Assembly (NCBI RefSeq): GCF_042684645.1
Contig: NZ_JBHULV010000052.1
Coordinates: forward strand, 186,001-250,000
Length of the DNA: 64,000 nucleotides
From: Pseudopedobacter alpinus
GTDB lineage: Bacteria; Bacteroidota; Bacteroidia; Sphingobacteriales; Sphingobacteriaceae
Direction: 5' to 3'
Of this stretch, positions 25,703 to 33,501 are shown piece after piece. The notes under the pieces are model-generated. The model had not been told where the DNA came from and searched no databases. It saw only the letters and a list, made by a program, of their open reading frames with translations. Made by a program: the position numbers and the translations under genes. Within the stretch, counting starts at the first letter, position 1, and the number at the start of each line of letters is the position of its first letter.

Positions 25703-26212
25703 ATGGAAAATTCGCTAAGCTTAGAGAATGCTAAGGATACTAGTGTTGAAAATAAACTAAACGAGTTTATTAATATATTAAACAACAGCAATATCGATTC
25801 TCAAAACATCAAAACGATACAATCTAAGTTTAACAACGCAATAGACAATAAACTAAGTGAGGCTGAGCTTTTAAATGAGTTTGATAAAGTGGATGATGCA
25901 TTATCAAGATTAGAAAAATTAGACAAGATTGAATTAATTTTAAAAAGTAATTTTATTGACACTAAAGTAGCTAAATCTGTAAAAGTTAAAAGATTTGTAG
26001 AAATGATTATTCCGGTTTGTATAGGTTTTGTGATGCTTACTTTAGGTTTTGCGATGATTATTTTACCTGCTCCACCTTATTTTGAAATGTTTACTATTTT
26101 CCATTTTACTACAAATGATGGTTTTACTTTAATGGATTTAATATCACTAATTATTGTTTTAACTGGCGTTTATATGATAATAAAGTCGTACTTTAAATTC
26201 GCAAACCAATAA
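25703..26212 (+). CDS. Small membrane protein at the head of a partner-switching operon
   Basis: 169 residues from ATG 25703; an upstream TTG at 25673 is less likely. The first 95 residues are charged and helical; two membrane helices follow (about 105-130 and 143-163). I do not recognise a family. It ends 7 bp before the response regulator gene and is likely cotranscribed with it, so it may anchor or sense for the signalling module. Confidence 0.65.
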   Translation: MENSLSLENAKDTSVENKLNEFINILNNSNIDSQNIKTIQSKFNNAIDNKLSEAELLNEFDKVDDALSRLEKLDKIELILKSNFIDTKVAKSVKVKRFVEMIIPVCIGFVMLTLGFAMIILPAPPYFEMFTIFHFTTNDGFTLMDLISLIIVLTGVYMIIKSYFKFANQ

Positions 26213-26219
26213 TATTTAA

Positions 26220-27347
26220 GTGGGAAAAAAAATCCTTTTAGTAGATGACGAATCTTTTCAGTTAAAGCTGATGCAAAGGTTGTTACAAAATAACGATTTT
26301 ATTGTTCACATTGCTGAAACCGTAGATGAAGCGCTATATATTTTAGAAAACGACGGCTTCGATTTAATAATTTCTGATATTGAAATGCCTGAAAGAGATG
26401 GCTTTGATTTTAGGGAAGAGCTTCTTAAAGATGAAAAGCTGAGAAAAATACCATTCTTATTTCATACATCGCACAACAAAGAAGTATTAATAGAAAGAGG
26501 TTTAGCTTTAAAAGCAATAGATTATGTAGATAAGAATACCCCAGTTGAACAATTAGTTTCTAAAATAAAAAATATTTTAACCACTGTTGTTGAGCAAAAG
26601 GAAAAATCTATCAATGAATTAAAGCTAGTTGCCGATAGGTTAAACTTAAAAAGCGTTCCGGATAAATTATTAAAACTGAAAAATTTTGAAGTTAACGTAT
26701 TTCATAAAAGTTACCAGAACCACCCCGGAGGAGATTTTATTGATTTTATTAAAATAGATGACAGATATACTTTTGTGGTTTTAGGTGATGTAATGGGTAA
26801 AAAATGGGGAGCTTGGTTTTTTTCTTTTACGTTTTTAAGTTACATAAGGTCTGCAATTAGGTTATGCGTTTTTGACGGCACTTTATCTGTATCGCAAATT
26901 ATGCAAAAGATAAACCGTGTAATACATGTTGATGAATTTTTAGATGACATATACTCAACACTTAGCCTTGTTTTAATAGATAACCAAGAAAATTTTATCA
27001 CCTATTCTGGAGCTAGTGATTTGCCAATTTTAAAATATGAAGCAGCAGCTAAAAAGATAACACAAATAAAATCTAAAGGCTTATTATTAGGCTTTTTTAA
27101 AGATGGAAATTTTAGCGAACAGCAAATTAATGTTGAGATAGAAGATAAATTATTTTTACTGTCAGACGGTGCTATTGATTTTGAATCAAAAGGGGTAAAG
27201 AAAACGGATATAGGATTATTTATAGAACAATTAGAACTTCACTTATCTCAAGATATATCCTTTACAGGTATTACAGAAAGTATTTTTAACGATCAAAAAT
27301 ATCAAGTTGATGATTGTAGCTTAATAGAAATTAAAAGAATAAAATAA
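26220..27347 (+). CDS. Response regulator with PP2C-type (SpoIIE/RsbU) phosphatase output
   Basis: 375 residues, GTG start at 26220. Receiver domain 1-120 (LLVDDE, phospho-acceptor Asp in IISDIEMPE, KNTP at the conserved Lys). A short coiled linker precedes the phosphatase (about 150-375): GGDFIDF, GDVMGKKWGAWFF, LLSDGAIDFES and DDCSLIEI supply the metal aspartates. It should dephosphorylate a STAS-domain antagonist when its receiver is phosphorylated. The next two genes encode a STAS protein and a HATPase, completing the module. Its stop overlaps the STAS start by one base. Confidence 0.88.
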   Translation: MGKKILLVDDESFQLKLMQRLLQNNDFIVHIAETVDEALYILENDGFDLIISDIEMPERDGFDFREELLKDEKLRKIPFLFHTSHNKEVLIERGLALKAIDYVDKNTPVEQLVSKIKNILTTVVEQKEKSINELKLVADRLNLKSVPDKLLKLKNFEVNVFHKSYQNHPGGDFIDFIKIDDRYTFVVLGDVMGKKWGAWFFSFTFLSYIRSAIRLCVFDGTLSVSQIMQKINRVIHVDEFLDDIYSTLSLVLIDNQENFITYSGASDLPILKYEAAAKKITQIKSKGLLLGFFKDGNFSEQQINVEIEDKLFLLSDGAIDFESKGVKKTDIGLFIEQLELHLSQDISFTGITESIFNDQKYQVDDCSLIEIKRIK

Positions 27348-27685
27348 TGGATTACAAAAAAGAAATAATAAATGATATTGTTGTTGTAACGATAAATGTA
27401 TCTGAAGCAAGCTTAAACCAATCAGACGTGTTTAAAAACTTTATTTATGAAGCCTCTACACTTACGCCACCAAAATTAGTGATAGATATGACTAAGATAG
27501 AATATATGGATAGTTCTTTTATTGGCGCATTGGTGGCGGGCCTAAAAAACGTACTATCTAAAGGTGGTGAAATGGCTTTAGTTAAAATTAATAGTGATGT
27601 AATGGCACTTTTTGAATTAACCAGACTTGATAAAGTTTTTAAAATATACGACAGTTTAGATGAAGCCCTAAACATTTTAAAATAA
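27347..27685 (+). CDS. STAS-domain anti-sigma factor antagonist (RsbV-like)
   Basis: 112 residues, one STAS domain. The phosphoserine site is in IEYMDSSFIGALVAGL (about 50-65). In partner switching the unphosphorylated form binds the kinase/anti-sigma protein and frees its target; the phosphatase upstream restores that form. It shares one base with each neighbouring gene, so the four genes form one coupled operon. Confidence 0.9.
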   Translation: MDYKKEIINDIVVVTINVSEASLNQSDVFKNFIYEASTLTPPKLVIDMTKIEYMDSSFIGALVAGLKNVLSKGGEMALVKINSDVMALFELTRLDKVFKIYDSLDEALNILK

Positions 27686-28233
27686 TGGTTCAAAAGTCAC
27701 AAATTTTAACTTTAGAAATTCCAGCACAAGTAAGTAGCTATAAAATTATTATAGAAACTTGCTGTAATTTTATAAGTGATTTTTCTCCTTTGGCCAATGA
27801 TTTTAAGCGAGTTGCTAAGTTTAAATTAGTGATTATGGAGTTGTTAACCAATGCGATGAAGCATTGTAAAATAACTTCTTTTTTAGAATTACATTATACT
27901 AATAACGAATTAACGATTAGAAAAAGAGATGGAGGTTCGAGATTTACCTTTAAAGATTTTGATACCGATGAGCATTATCATTTTCCGTTAGTAAACTTTA
28001 AAGAACCTACTACCATACAAGCACTTTTAGGTAATAATTACCAGTTGGGGGTTACCTTAAAAAGCGAGCATTTGGTAGAGTTTTTAGAACCACCAGAAAT
28101 TGATTACCTAAATATTAGTGAAATACCAGAAAATTTTGGTTTAATGATTATAAAACAATGTTCAGACGAGTTTCATTATTACTACAACCCAGATAAAGAG
28201 GAAAATGTGTTTGAAGTTTTGTTGAAGTTTTAA
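27685..28233 (+). CDS. HATPase-type serine kinase / anti-sigma-like protein (RsbW-like), divergent
   Basis: 182 residues. The N box is VIMELLTNAMKHCK (about 51-64). The next block, IRKRDGGSRFTF, sits where the G1 DxGxG motif is expected but is altered. The remaining 80 residues do not align with RsbW as I know it, and may bind something other than a sigma factor. No sigma factor gene is in the operon. The role (kinase of the STAS protein) is inferred from context. Confidence 0.65.
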   Translation: MVQKSQILTLEIPAQVSSYKIIIETCCNFISDFSPLANDFKRVAKFKLVIMELLTNAMKHCKITSFLELHYTNNELTIRKRDGGSRFTFKDFDTDEHYHFPLVNFKEPTTIQALLGNNYQLGVTLKSEHLVEFLEPPEIDYLNISEIPENFGLMIIKQCSDEFHYYYNPDKEENVFEVLLKF

Positions 28234-28284
28234 GCAAAAAAAATCAACCTATTCAACCTTTTATAAATTCCCTATCCAATCTGT

Positions 28285-28581
28285 TTAATCTATTTTAGCT
28301 AAAACTTTTTTATCTACATAAAAAGTCCCGAAAGGGATAAAACTAGCCAAAGAAACTAGCAAAATCATTTTAACGCCCCAACTTAACTTAATAGCAAAAA
28401 ACAGGGTGTAAATTATATACAAAACAAATAAACCACCATGTGCTGCCCCTACAATTTTCACAACAATAGGATAATCAAAATAATATTTTAACGGCATTGC
28501 TATAAATAGTAAAATTAATAAGCTTAAACCTTCTAATAGGCATGTTAACCTAAATTGCCCAATTGCTGTTTTTAAATTCAT
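28285..28581 (-). CDS. DUF3817 membrane protein
   Basis: 98 residues with three hydrophobic segments. FRLTCLLEGLSLLILL near the start, a central VKIVGAAHGGLFVLYI with a conserved histidine, and SFIPFGTFYVDKKV at the end are the DUF3817 pattern. The function of the family is not known. It lies 12 bp after the methyltransferase gene on the same strand. Confidence 0.85.
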   Translation of the reverse strand: MNLKTAIGQFRLTCLLEGLSLLILLFIAMPLKYYFDYPIVVKIVGAAHGGLFVLYIIYTLFFAIKLSWGVKMILLVSLASFIPFGTFYVDKKVLAKID

Positions 28582-28593
28582 GTTTTGTTTTTT

Positions 28594-29760
28594 TTATGTT
28601 TTTTCTGCTAATATTACTATTTTTTGTTCTTTGTAATTGGTGGTAAAAAACAAGAAATTATTCCCACCATCTTTTAGTTTAAATTTTTTTTTAAGCTCAT
28701 CAGGTTTAAGAATAAAATTACGGCAAACCACATTTACTTGTTTTGGCACTTGTTTACCGTTAAAATTGTCAAACAAAAATTTGTTAATCACTTTAAATGA
28801 CTTACCGGGGAAATCAACCAATTCATCTGAGGTATATAAATGACTGTGCTGGTGAATTTTACTGACTTCGTATTTTGTTGTCAACAATTTAAATAATCCA
28901 GCTTTTAAAATTGCGACATCTGGCTCGTACAAGTAATTTAACAAAGGTTTTGCTGTTGGGTTAGCTGTTTTTTCTTCGCTAAATTTAAAAGGTATAATCT
29001 GTTGATGATCTTTGTTTAAAAGAACGCAAAAAATAGTAGGCTCTTCGGTTTTATTGTCTTCTAAAATAAATAGTAGTTCTTTACATTCATTTTTCACGCT
29101 TACTACATGTACCTCGCTAACATTTTTTAAATCTTTTAAAGCTGCTTGTACGTCTAGCATTGGCGCAGCCTTTATAATTACTTTAGTTGCATTTTTTAAA
29201 TAAATATTTTGGTCTTCAACAACATTAGGTTCACAATCTTTTAATAAAAAAACTCTCCCTGTTTCTGCTCTTCTAGATGGGTCAACATAAATGGTGTCGT
29301 ATTTGGTTTTCTGATATAAAACTGCTTTGCTATCGCCAACATTAAAACTGATGTTTTTGATGCCTAATTTTTCGAAATTGTGTTTTACAATTTCAGACAA
29401 TTCTAAATTTAGTTCACAGTAAGTTACAGCAGAAGCTTTGTGAGCAAAATAATAATCATCAACCCCAAAACCGCCAGTTAAATCTAATAAAGGCCCATTA
29501 TTTATTAATTGAGCTTTATAAGCAGCAGTAATTTCTGATGATGATTGCTCTAAATTTAATTTTGGAGGAAAAATAATGCTTTTAGTTTTGTACCAAGTAG
29601 GTAATTTTTTCTCAGTTTTATTTTTCCCTTCTATTTGCGTGGCAATTTCTTGTATAGTGATGCCTTCAAAAGGCGAACCTTTTAAAATGAGTTTATGTAA
29701 ATCTGTTTTTAAGTTTTTTTGGATAAAATCCTGAACTTTCTCGTCGCTAAATTTATTCAT
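28594..29760 (-). CDS. Class I SAM-dependent methyltransferase with THUMP-like domain
   Basis: 388 residues. The SAM-binding core begins at LLDLTGGFGVDDYYFA (about 92-107) with ELN at the acidic end of the second strand and YVDPSRR at the catalytic region (about 160). The C-terminal part ends in a THUMP-like region. Proteins of this domain order are annotated as RNA methyltransferases; substrate unknown. The start overlaps the end of the aspartate kinase gene by 8 bp, and the DUF3817 gene follows, so the three form one operon. Confidence 0.75.
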   Translation of the reverse strand: MNKFSDEKVQDFIQKNLKTDLHKLILKGSPFEGITIQEIATQIEGKNKTEKKLPTWYKTKSIIFPPKLNLEQSSSEITAAYKAQLINNGPLLDLTGGFGVDDYYFAHKASAVTYCELNLELSEIVKHNFEKLGIKNISFNVGDSKAVLYQKTKYDTIYVDPSRRAETGRVFLLKDCEPNVVEDQNIYLKNATKVIIKAAPMLDVQAALKDLKNVSEVHVVSVKNECKELLFILEDNKTEEPTIFCVLLNKDHQQIIPFKFSEEKTANPTAKPLLNYLYEPDVAILKAGLFKLLTTKYEVSKIHQHSHLYTSDELVDFPGKSFKVINKFLFDNFNGKQVPKQVNVVCRNFILKPDELKKKFKLKDGGNNFLFFTTNYKEQKIVILAEKT

Positions 29761-31012
29761 CCTTTAAAATAAACTGAGCAGTATTACGGTTTCTTTGTTC
29801 TAAATAAATTTCGCCAGAAATATGTTTTTTAATGGTTTGCTCATTAGCATGTCTAATGGTAATGAGTTTTAAACCAGTATTATACCTTATGTCAAATTCT
29901 TCTGTCAACAGGTTTATCAATAGCTTAAATTTATCATCTTGGTGATCATAACTAGCAGAAAAATTTAAAGCAGAGATCTGTAAAATATTCACTTTTATAT
30001 AAACATCGGCGAAAGCTTTGAAAATATTTTGTAAATGTTTTTCAGTAATAAAAGATAAATCTTTGGTGTTTAAAGTGAGCAATAACTGATTTTTCTTTAC
30101 AATAATAATAGGAGTGGAGCCGCTCATTTGCACTTCTTTTATCACTGTTCCGCTTTCTTTTGGGGCTAAAAATGGCTTTACAAATAAAGGAATTTGCTTG
30201 TTTTGTAAAGGCTTTATAGTTTTTGGGTGAATAACAGTTGCACCGTAATAAGTCATTTCTATAGCTTCTGTGTAAGAAAGCTCTTCAAATTTTATACAAT
30301 CTTCAAACAGTTTTGGGTCGGCATTTAAAACTCCAGGTACATCTTTCCAAATGGTTACGCTTTGGGCATTTAAACAATTGGCAAAAATAGCGGCACTAAA
30401 GTCAGAACCTTCACGCCCTAATGTAGTGGTGAAGTTTTCTGAAGTATTACCAATAAAACCTTGTGTAATTGCAAAGCCTTTTTCTAGTATTTGCGGAATA
30501 TTTTTTTGGATAAGTTGAGTTGTTTTATCCCAATCTATTTTAGCTTCTCGGTAAATATTATCTGTTTGAATGTAAGAACGAGCATCCAACCACTGCGTTT
30601 TTAAATTAATACTGTTTAAATAATGACCAACAATTTTGCTTGAGATAATTTCGCCCATGGAAACCATTTGGTCGTAAATGAAATCAAAACCATCTACAGG
30701 TTCGTCTTCTAAAATCCATTCAATTTCTACAAAAGCATTGTTTATATCATCATAAACAGCTTGGTTTTTATCTCCAAATAATTGGTGTATGATATTGAAA
30801 TGATAGCTTTTTATCTCTTCAAAAACAGCATCAATATCATCAGTTTTATCAAAATAACCTTTAGCAAGTTTTTCTAAAGCATTGGTTGTTTTGCCCATTG
30901 CAGAAACTACAATCAGCAAATTTTTATCATTTTGTAGCTTTAAAATCTCTCCTAAATTTTGTATTTCTTCTGCATCTTTAACAGATGCGCCTCCAAATTT
31001 AAATACCTGCAT
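29753..31012 (-). CDS. Aspartate kinase
   Basis: 419 residues. N-terminal KFGGASV (about 5-11), VVSAMGKTTNALEKLA, the TLGREGSDFSAA substrate and ATP motif and the KDVPGVLNADP loop are all present. A single ACT-like region follows from about 290, shorter than in regulated LysC enzymes. It catalyses the first step of the lysine, threonine and methionine pathway. It is not adjacent to other pathway genes. A lipoprotein gene lies 2 bp upstream on the same strand. Confidence 0.9.
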   Translation of the reverse strand: MQVFKFGGASVKDAEEIQNLGEILKLQNDKNLLIVVSAMGKTTNALEKLAKGYFDKTDDIDAVFEEIKSYHFNIIHQLFGDKNQAVYDDINNAFVEIEWILEDEPVDGFDFIYDQMVSMGEIISSKIVGHYLNSINLKTQWLDARSYIQTDNIYREAKIDWDKTTQLIQKNIPQILEKGFAITQGFIGNTSENFTTTLGREGSDFSAAIFANCLNAQSVTIWKDVPGVLNADPKLFEDCIKFEELSYTEAIEMTYYGATVIHPKTIKPLQNKQIPLFVKPFLAPKESGTVIKEVQMSGSTPIIIVKKNQLLLTLNTKDLSFITEKHLQNIFKAFADVYIKVNILQISALNFSASYDHQDDKFKLLINLLTEEFDIRYNTGLKLITIRHANEQTIKKHISGEIYLEQRNRNTAQFILKDE

Positions 31013-31014
31013 TT

Positions 31015-31824
31015 TTAATTTGTATATTTTGAAATGATGCTGTTTGGTTTAATTAAATCTTTAATTGCCGAGTATGGAATTAATAATTCTGTGGTTCCTT
31101 CGGCGTAAGATTTAATCTCGTAAGGGTTGTATAAAAACTTTAAACCTTCATTAGTAATCAGAAAGTTTTGGTTTAAAGCAAATTTTTGGTTTTCAAAAAA
31201 ATATCTTTCTAAAGGCTCAGTTTCTGTTAAACCTTCATCTTTCCTAAATATTTTTTCTGCAATTGCAGTTAGTTTATTGTTATAATCTGCAATCAATAAA
31301 TCATCTAATTTTATTTCTTGTTGTAGTTTTTTATCCCAATTAAGGTATAAAATAGTAGCTAAACCATGTGCACCGGCAGTATAAGCATAGGTTGTATAAA
31401 TAAAATTTATTTGTTGGCTATCTTGTTTAAAAACCGTAAAATCTTGATCCCAAGCGTAACCAGCAGCAGATTCTGGAAATTCTTTTCTGTAATCTTCAAA
31501 TTCTTTCAAAAAATTAATTGCAGCAGTCTCTAAATTTAAACTTGGTTTTTCTGCCATCGGTTGTGAAGCAAGGCGTTTCTTAATCCAAAGATTTAAAGAA
31601 ATTTCATTATCGTTAAATTTAGGGTATGATGCTTTAACATAAGCAATTTTTAAGCTATCTGGTTTGTCTTTTAAATCGGCAGGTACTTTTTCAAAATCAA
31701 TAATTTCATAAAATAAACTATCGTTATTTTGTGTGCTATTAGCAGATCCCTTATCGGTATTCTTATTGGTGTTTTGGCAGGCTGTAAAGCTGATAGAAAA
31801 TAATAAAATAAAAAAATACTTCAT
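31015..31824 (-). CDS. DUF3298/DUF4163-type lipoprotein (RsiV-like fold)
   Basis: 269 residues with a lipobox (ISFTACQ, Cys16). The mid-region YTTYAYTAGAHGLATILYLN and the C-terminal ELLIPYSAIKDLI mark the DUF4163-DUF3298 domain pair that occurs in the RsiV anti-sigma factor ectodomain and in many Bacteroidota lipoproteins. Without a membrane helix it is not an anti-sigma factor itself. Probably exposed to the periplasm; function unknown. Sits between the GNAT gene (3 bp) and aspartate kinase (2 bp) in one operon. Confidence 0.8.
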   Translation of the reverse strand: MKYFFILLFSISFTACQNTNKNTDKGSANSTQNNDSLFYEIIDFEKVPADLKDKPDSLKIAYVKASYPKFNDNEISLNLWIKKRLASQPMAEKPSLNLETAAINFLKEFEDYRKEFPESAAGYAWDQDFTVFKQDSQQINFIYTTYAYTAGAHGLATILYLNWDKKLQQEIKLDDLLIADYNNKLTAIAEKIFRKDEGLTETEPLERYFFENQKFALNQNFLITNEGLKFLYNPYEIKSYAEGTTELLIPYSAIKDLIKPNSIISKYTN

Positions 31825-31827
31825 TTT

Positions 31828-32292
31828 TTAAGCTTGAATTTGTTTTTCGGATAATGCAACGTTTAACCAACCGTCTTCAAAAGAAGCTTCATATTTATTG
31901 TAAAAGTTAATAGCAGGTTGGTTCCAATCTAAAACTTGCCAAACCATGCCTTTGTAATTATTGGTTTTTGCTTCTTCAATGGTTCTTTCAAAAAGTAATT
32001 TACCAATGCCTTGGCCACGCATTTTTTCGGTTACTATAAAATCTTCTAAATATAAACGGCAACCTTTCCAGGTAGAATACCTAATATAATATAAAGCAAA
32101 ACCTTCAATGTTGCCATCGCAAACAGCAACAAAAGCTTTCCATACGGGTTTATCACCAAAACCGGCTGCAATAAAATCAGCTAAAGAAACGGTAACTTCT
32201 TCGGGTGCTTTTTCATATAAAGCTAATTCATGTATTAACTCTAACATTCGCTCGCAGTCTTCTTGCACTGCAAATCTTATAGAAATACCCAT
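31828..32292 (-). CDS. GNAT family N-acetyltransferase (diamine acetyltransferase-like)
   Basis: 154 residues. The acetyl-CoA loop is VTEKMRGQGIGKLLFE (about 92-107), following YLEDFIVTE, with the family segment VWQVLDWNQPAINFYNKY at 118-135. It resembles spermidine/spermine-type and thialysine acetyltransferases. The substrate is not proven. The start is adjacent to the YggS stop, so it is in the same operon. Confidence 0.85.
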   Translation of the reverse strand: MGISIRFAVQEDCERMLELIHELALYEKAPEEVTVSLADFIAAGFGDKPVWKAFVAVCDGNIEGFALYYIRYSTWKGCRLYLEDFIVTEKMRGQGIGKLLFERTIEEAKTNNYKGMVWQVLDWNQPAINFYNKYEASFEDGWLNVALSEKQIQA

Positions 32293-32988
32293 TTAATTTT
32301 CTTCGTTTTTTAAATGAGGGATAACCCTTTTTCCAAAAATATCGCTTCCAATGCGTACCAAAGTTGCACCTTGCTCAATAGCACTTTTATAATCGGCACT
32401 CATACCCATAGAAAGTTCTTTAAAACTATCTTCTTTTCTAAAATAACTAAGCTTAATGCCATCAAAGAGGGTTTTTAACTCGTAAAACTCTTCTTTAATT
32501 TGTTTCGGATTCTCAACATTAGAAGCTATACCCATTAAACCAACAATCCTTACGTTTTGCAACTCGGTAAACTCCTGAGCTTCTAAAAGCTCAATGGCTT
32601 CATCAAAGCCCAAACCAAATTTTGTTTCTTCATCAGCAATATAAATTTGAAGCAAACAGTCAATTACGCGGTTGTGCTTTATAGCTTGTTTATTAATTTC
32701 AACCAATAGTTTCAAGCTATCCACACCATGAATTAAACTGATAAAAGGTGCTATATATTTTACTTTATTACTTTGTAAATGCCCTACTAAATGCCACTCA
32801 ATATCTTTTGGTAAATGCTCATGTTTTTCTACCATTTCTTGTACTTGGTTTTCACCAAATATTCTTTGTCCGGCTGCATAAGCTTCCAAAATATCTTCAT
32901 TAGGTTTGGTTTTAGAAACCGCCACTAATTTCACATCTGCAACTTCAATTTCGTTTTTTAATGATTTTATATTGTCTGTAATGCTCAT
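32293..32988 (-). CDS. YggS family PLP-binding protein
   Basis: 231 residues. PLP lysine at 26 in LVAVSKTKP, then IFGENQVQEMVEK, WHLVGHLQSNK, the GLMGIASN block and the SMGMSADYKSAIEQGATLVRIG phosphate-binding region (in two parts: SMGMSADYKSAIEQGA, TLVRIGS). It helps control PLP homeostasis and is a single-domain alanine racemase-like fold without racemase activity. First gene of a minus-strand unit YggS-GNAT-DUF3298-aspartate kinase-methyltransferase-DUF3817, linked by tiny gaps or overlaps. Confidence 0.93.
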   Translation of the reverse strand: MSITDNIKSLKNEIEVADVKLVAVSKTKPNEDILEAYAAGQRIFGENQVQEMVEKHEHLPKDIEWHLVGHLQSNKVKYIAPFISLIHGVDSLKLLVEINKQAIKHNRVIDCLLQIYIADEETKFGLGFDEAIELLEAQEFTELQNVRIVGLMGIASNVENPKQIKEEFYELKTLFDGIKLSYFRKEDSFKELSMGMSADYKSAIEQGATLVRIGSDIFGKRVIPHLKNEEN

Positions 32989-33102
32989 TTATGCGTAATT
33001 TTATCCTTTTATTTGTCAAAAATACAAATGCTTGTCTTATAATTAGAATCTTAAGTTCATATTAAAGACATAAAAATTATTTAACATCGTTTAAAAAATA
33101 TC

Positions 33103-33501
33103 ATGAAGAATGTAGTAATCATTTTTGTTCTTGCTTTAGGCATTTTATCCTGTAATCAAAATGAGTTACCTAAAAATGTGATGGATGAACAAAAACTGGT
33201 TAAAGTGTTAGTAGATATGGAAATTACAGACTCTTATTTAAACCATGTTTACCAACCAGATACCCAAAAAATGCAAGCGCATACCAGATATAATTATATT
33301 TTTAAAAAGCATAAAATAGATTCTGCAAAGTTTACAAATAGCTTAAAATATTACAGTTTAGACCCGAAAAATATGCATGCTATTTACACACTTGTTGAAG
33401 ATAGCATTACCAAATGGGAAATAGCCTTAAAGCCTAAGCCAAAAAGAGTTAAAAAAGTAAAGAAAGTTAAAAACGTTAAGGATGATTTACCCGTACAATA
33501 G
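33103..33501 (+). CDS. DUF4296 lipoprotein
   Basis: 132 residues with a lipobox (GILSCNQ, Cys17). The conserved region MDEQKLVKVLVDMEITDSYL and the HKIDSAKFTNSLKYYSLDP block match the DUF4296 family, a small Bacteroidota family of unknown role. The tail is very lysine- and valine-rich (KPKPKRVKKVKKVKNVKD). Its stop overlaps the mutS2 start by 20 bp, so the two are cotranscribed. Confidence 0.8.
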   Translation: MKNVVIIFVLALGILSCNQNELPKNVMDEQKLVKVLVDMEITDSYLNHVYQPDTQKMQAHTRYNYIFKKHKIDSAKFTNSLKYYSLDPKNMHAIYTLVEDSITKWEIALKPKPKRVKKVKKVKNVKDDLPVQ

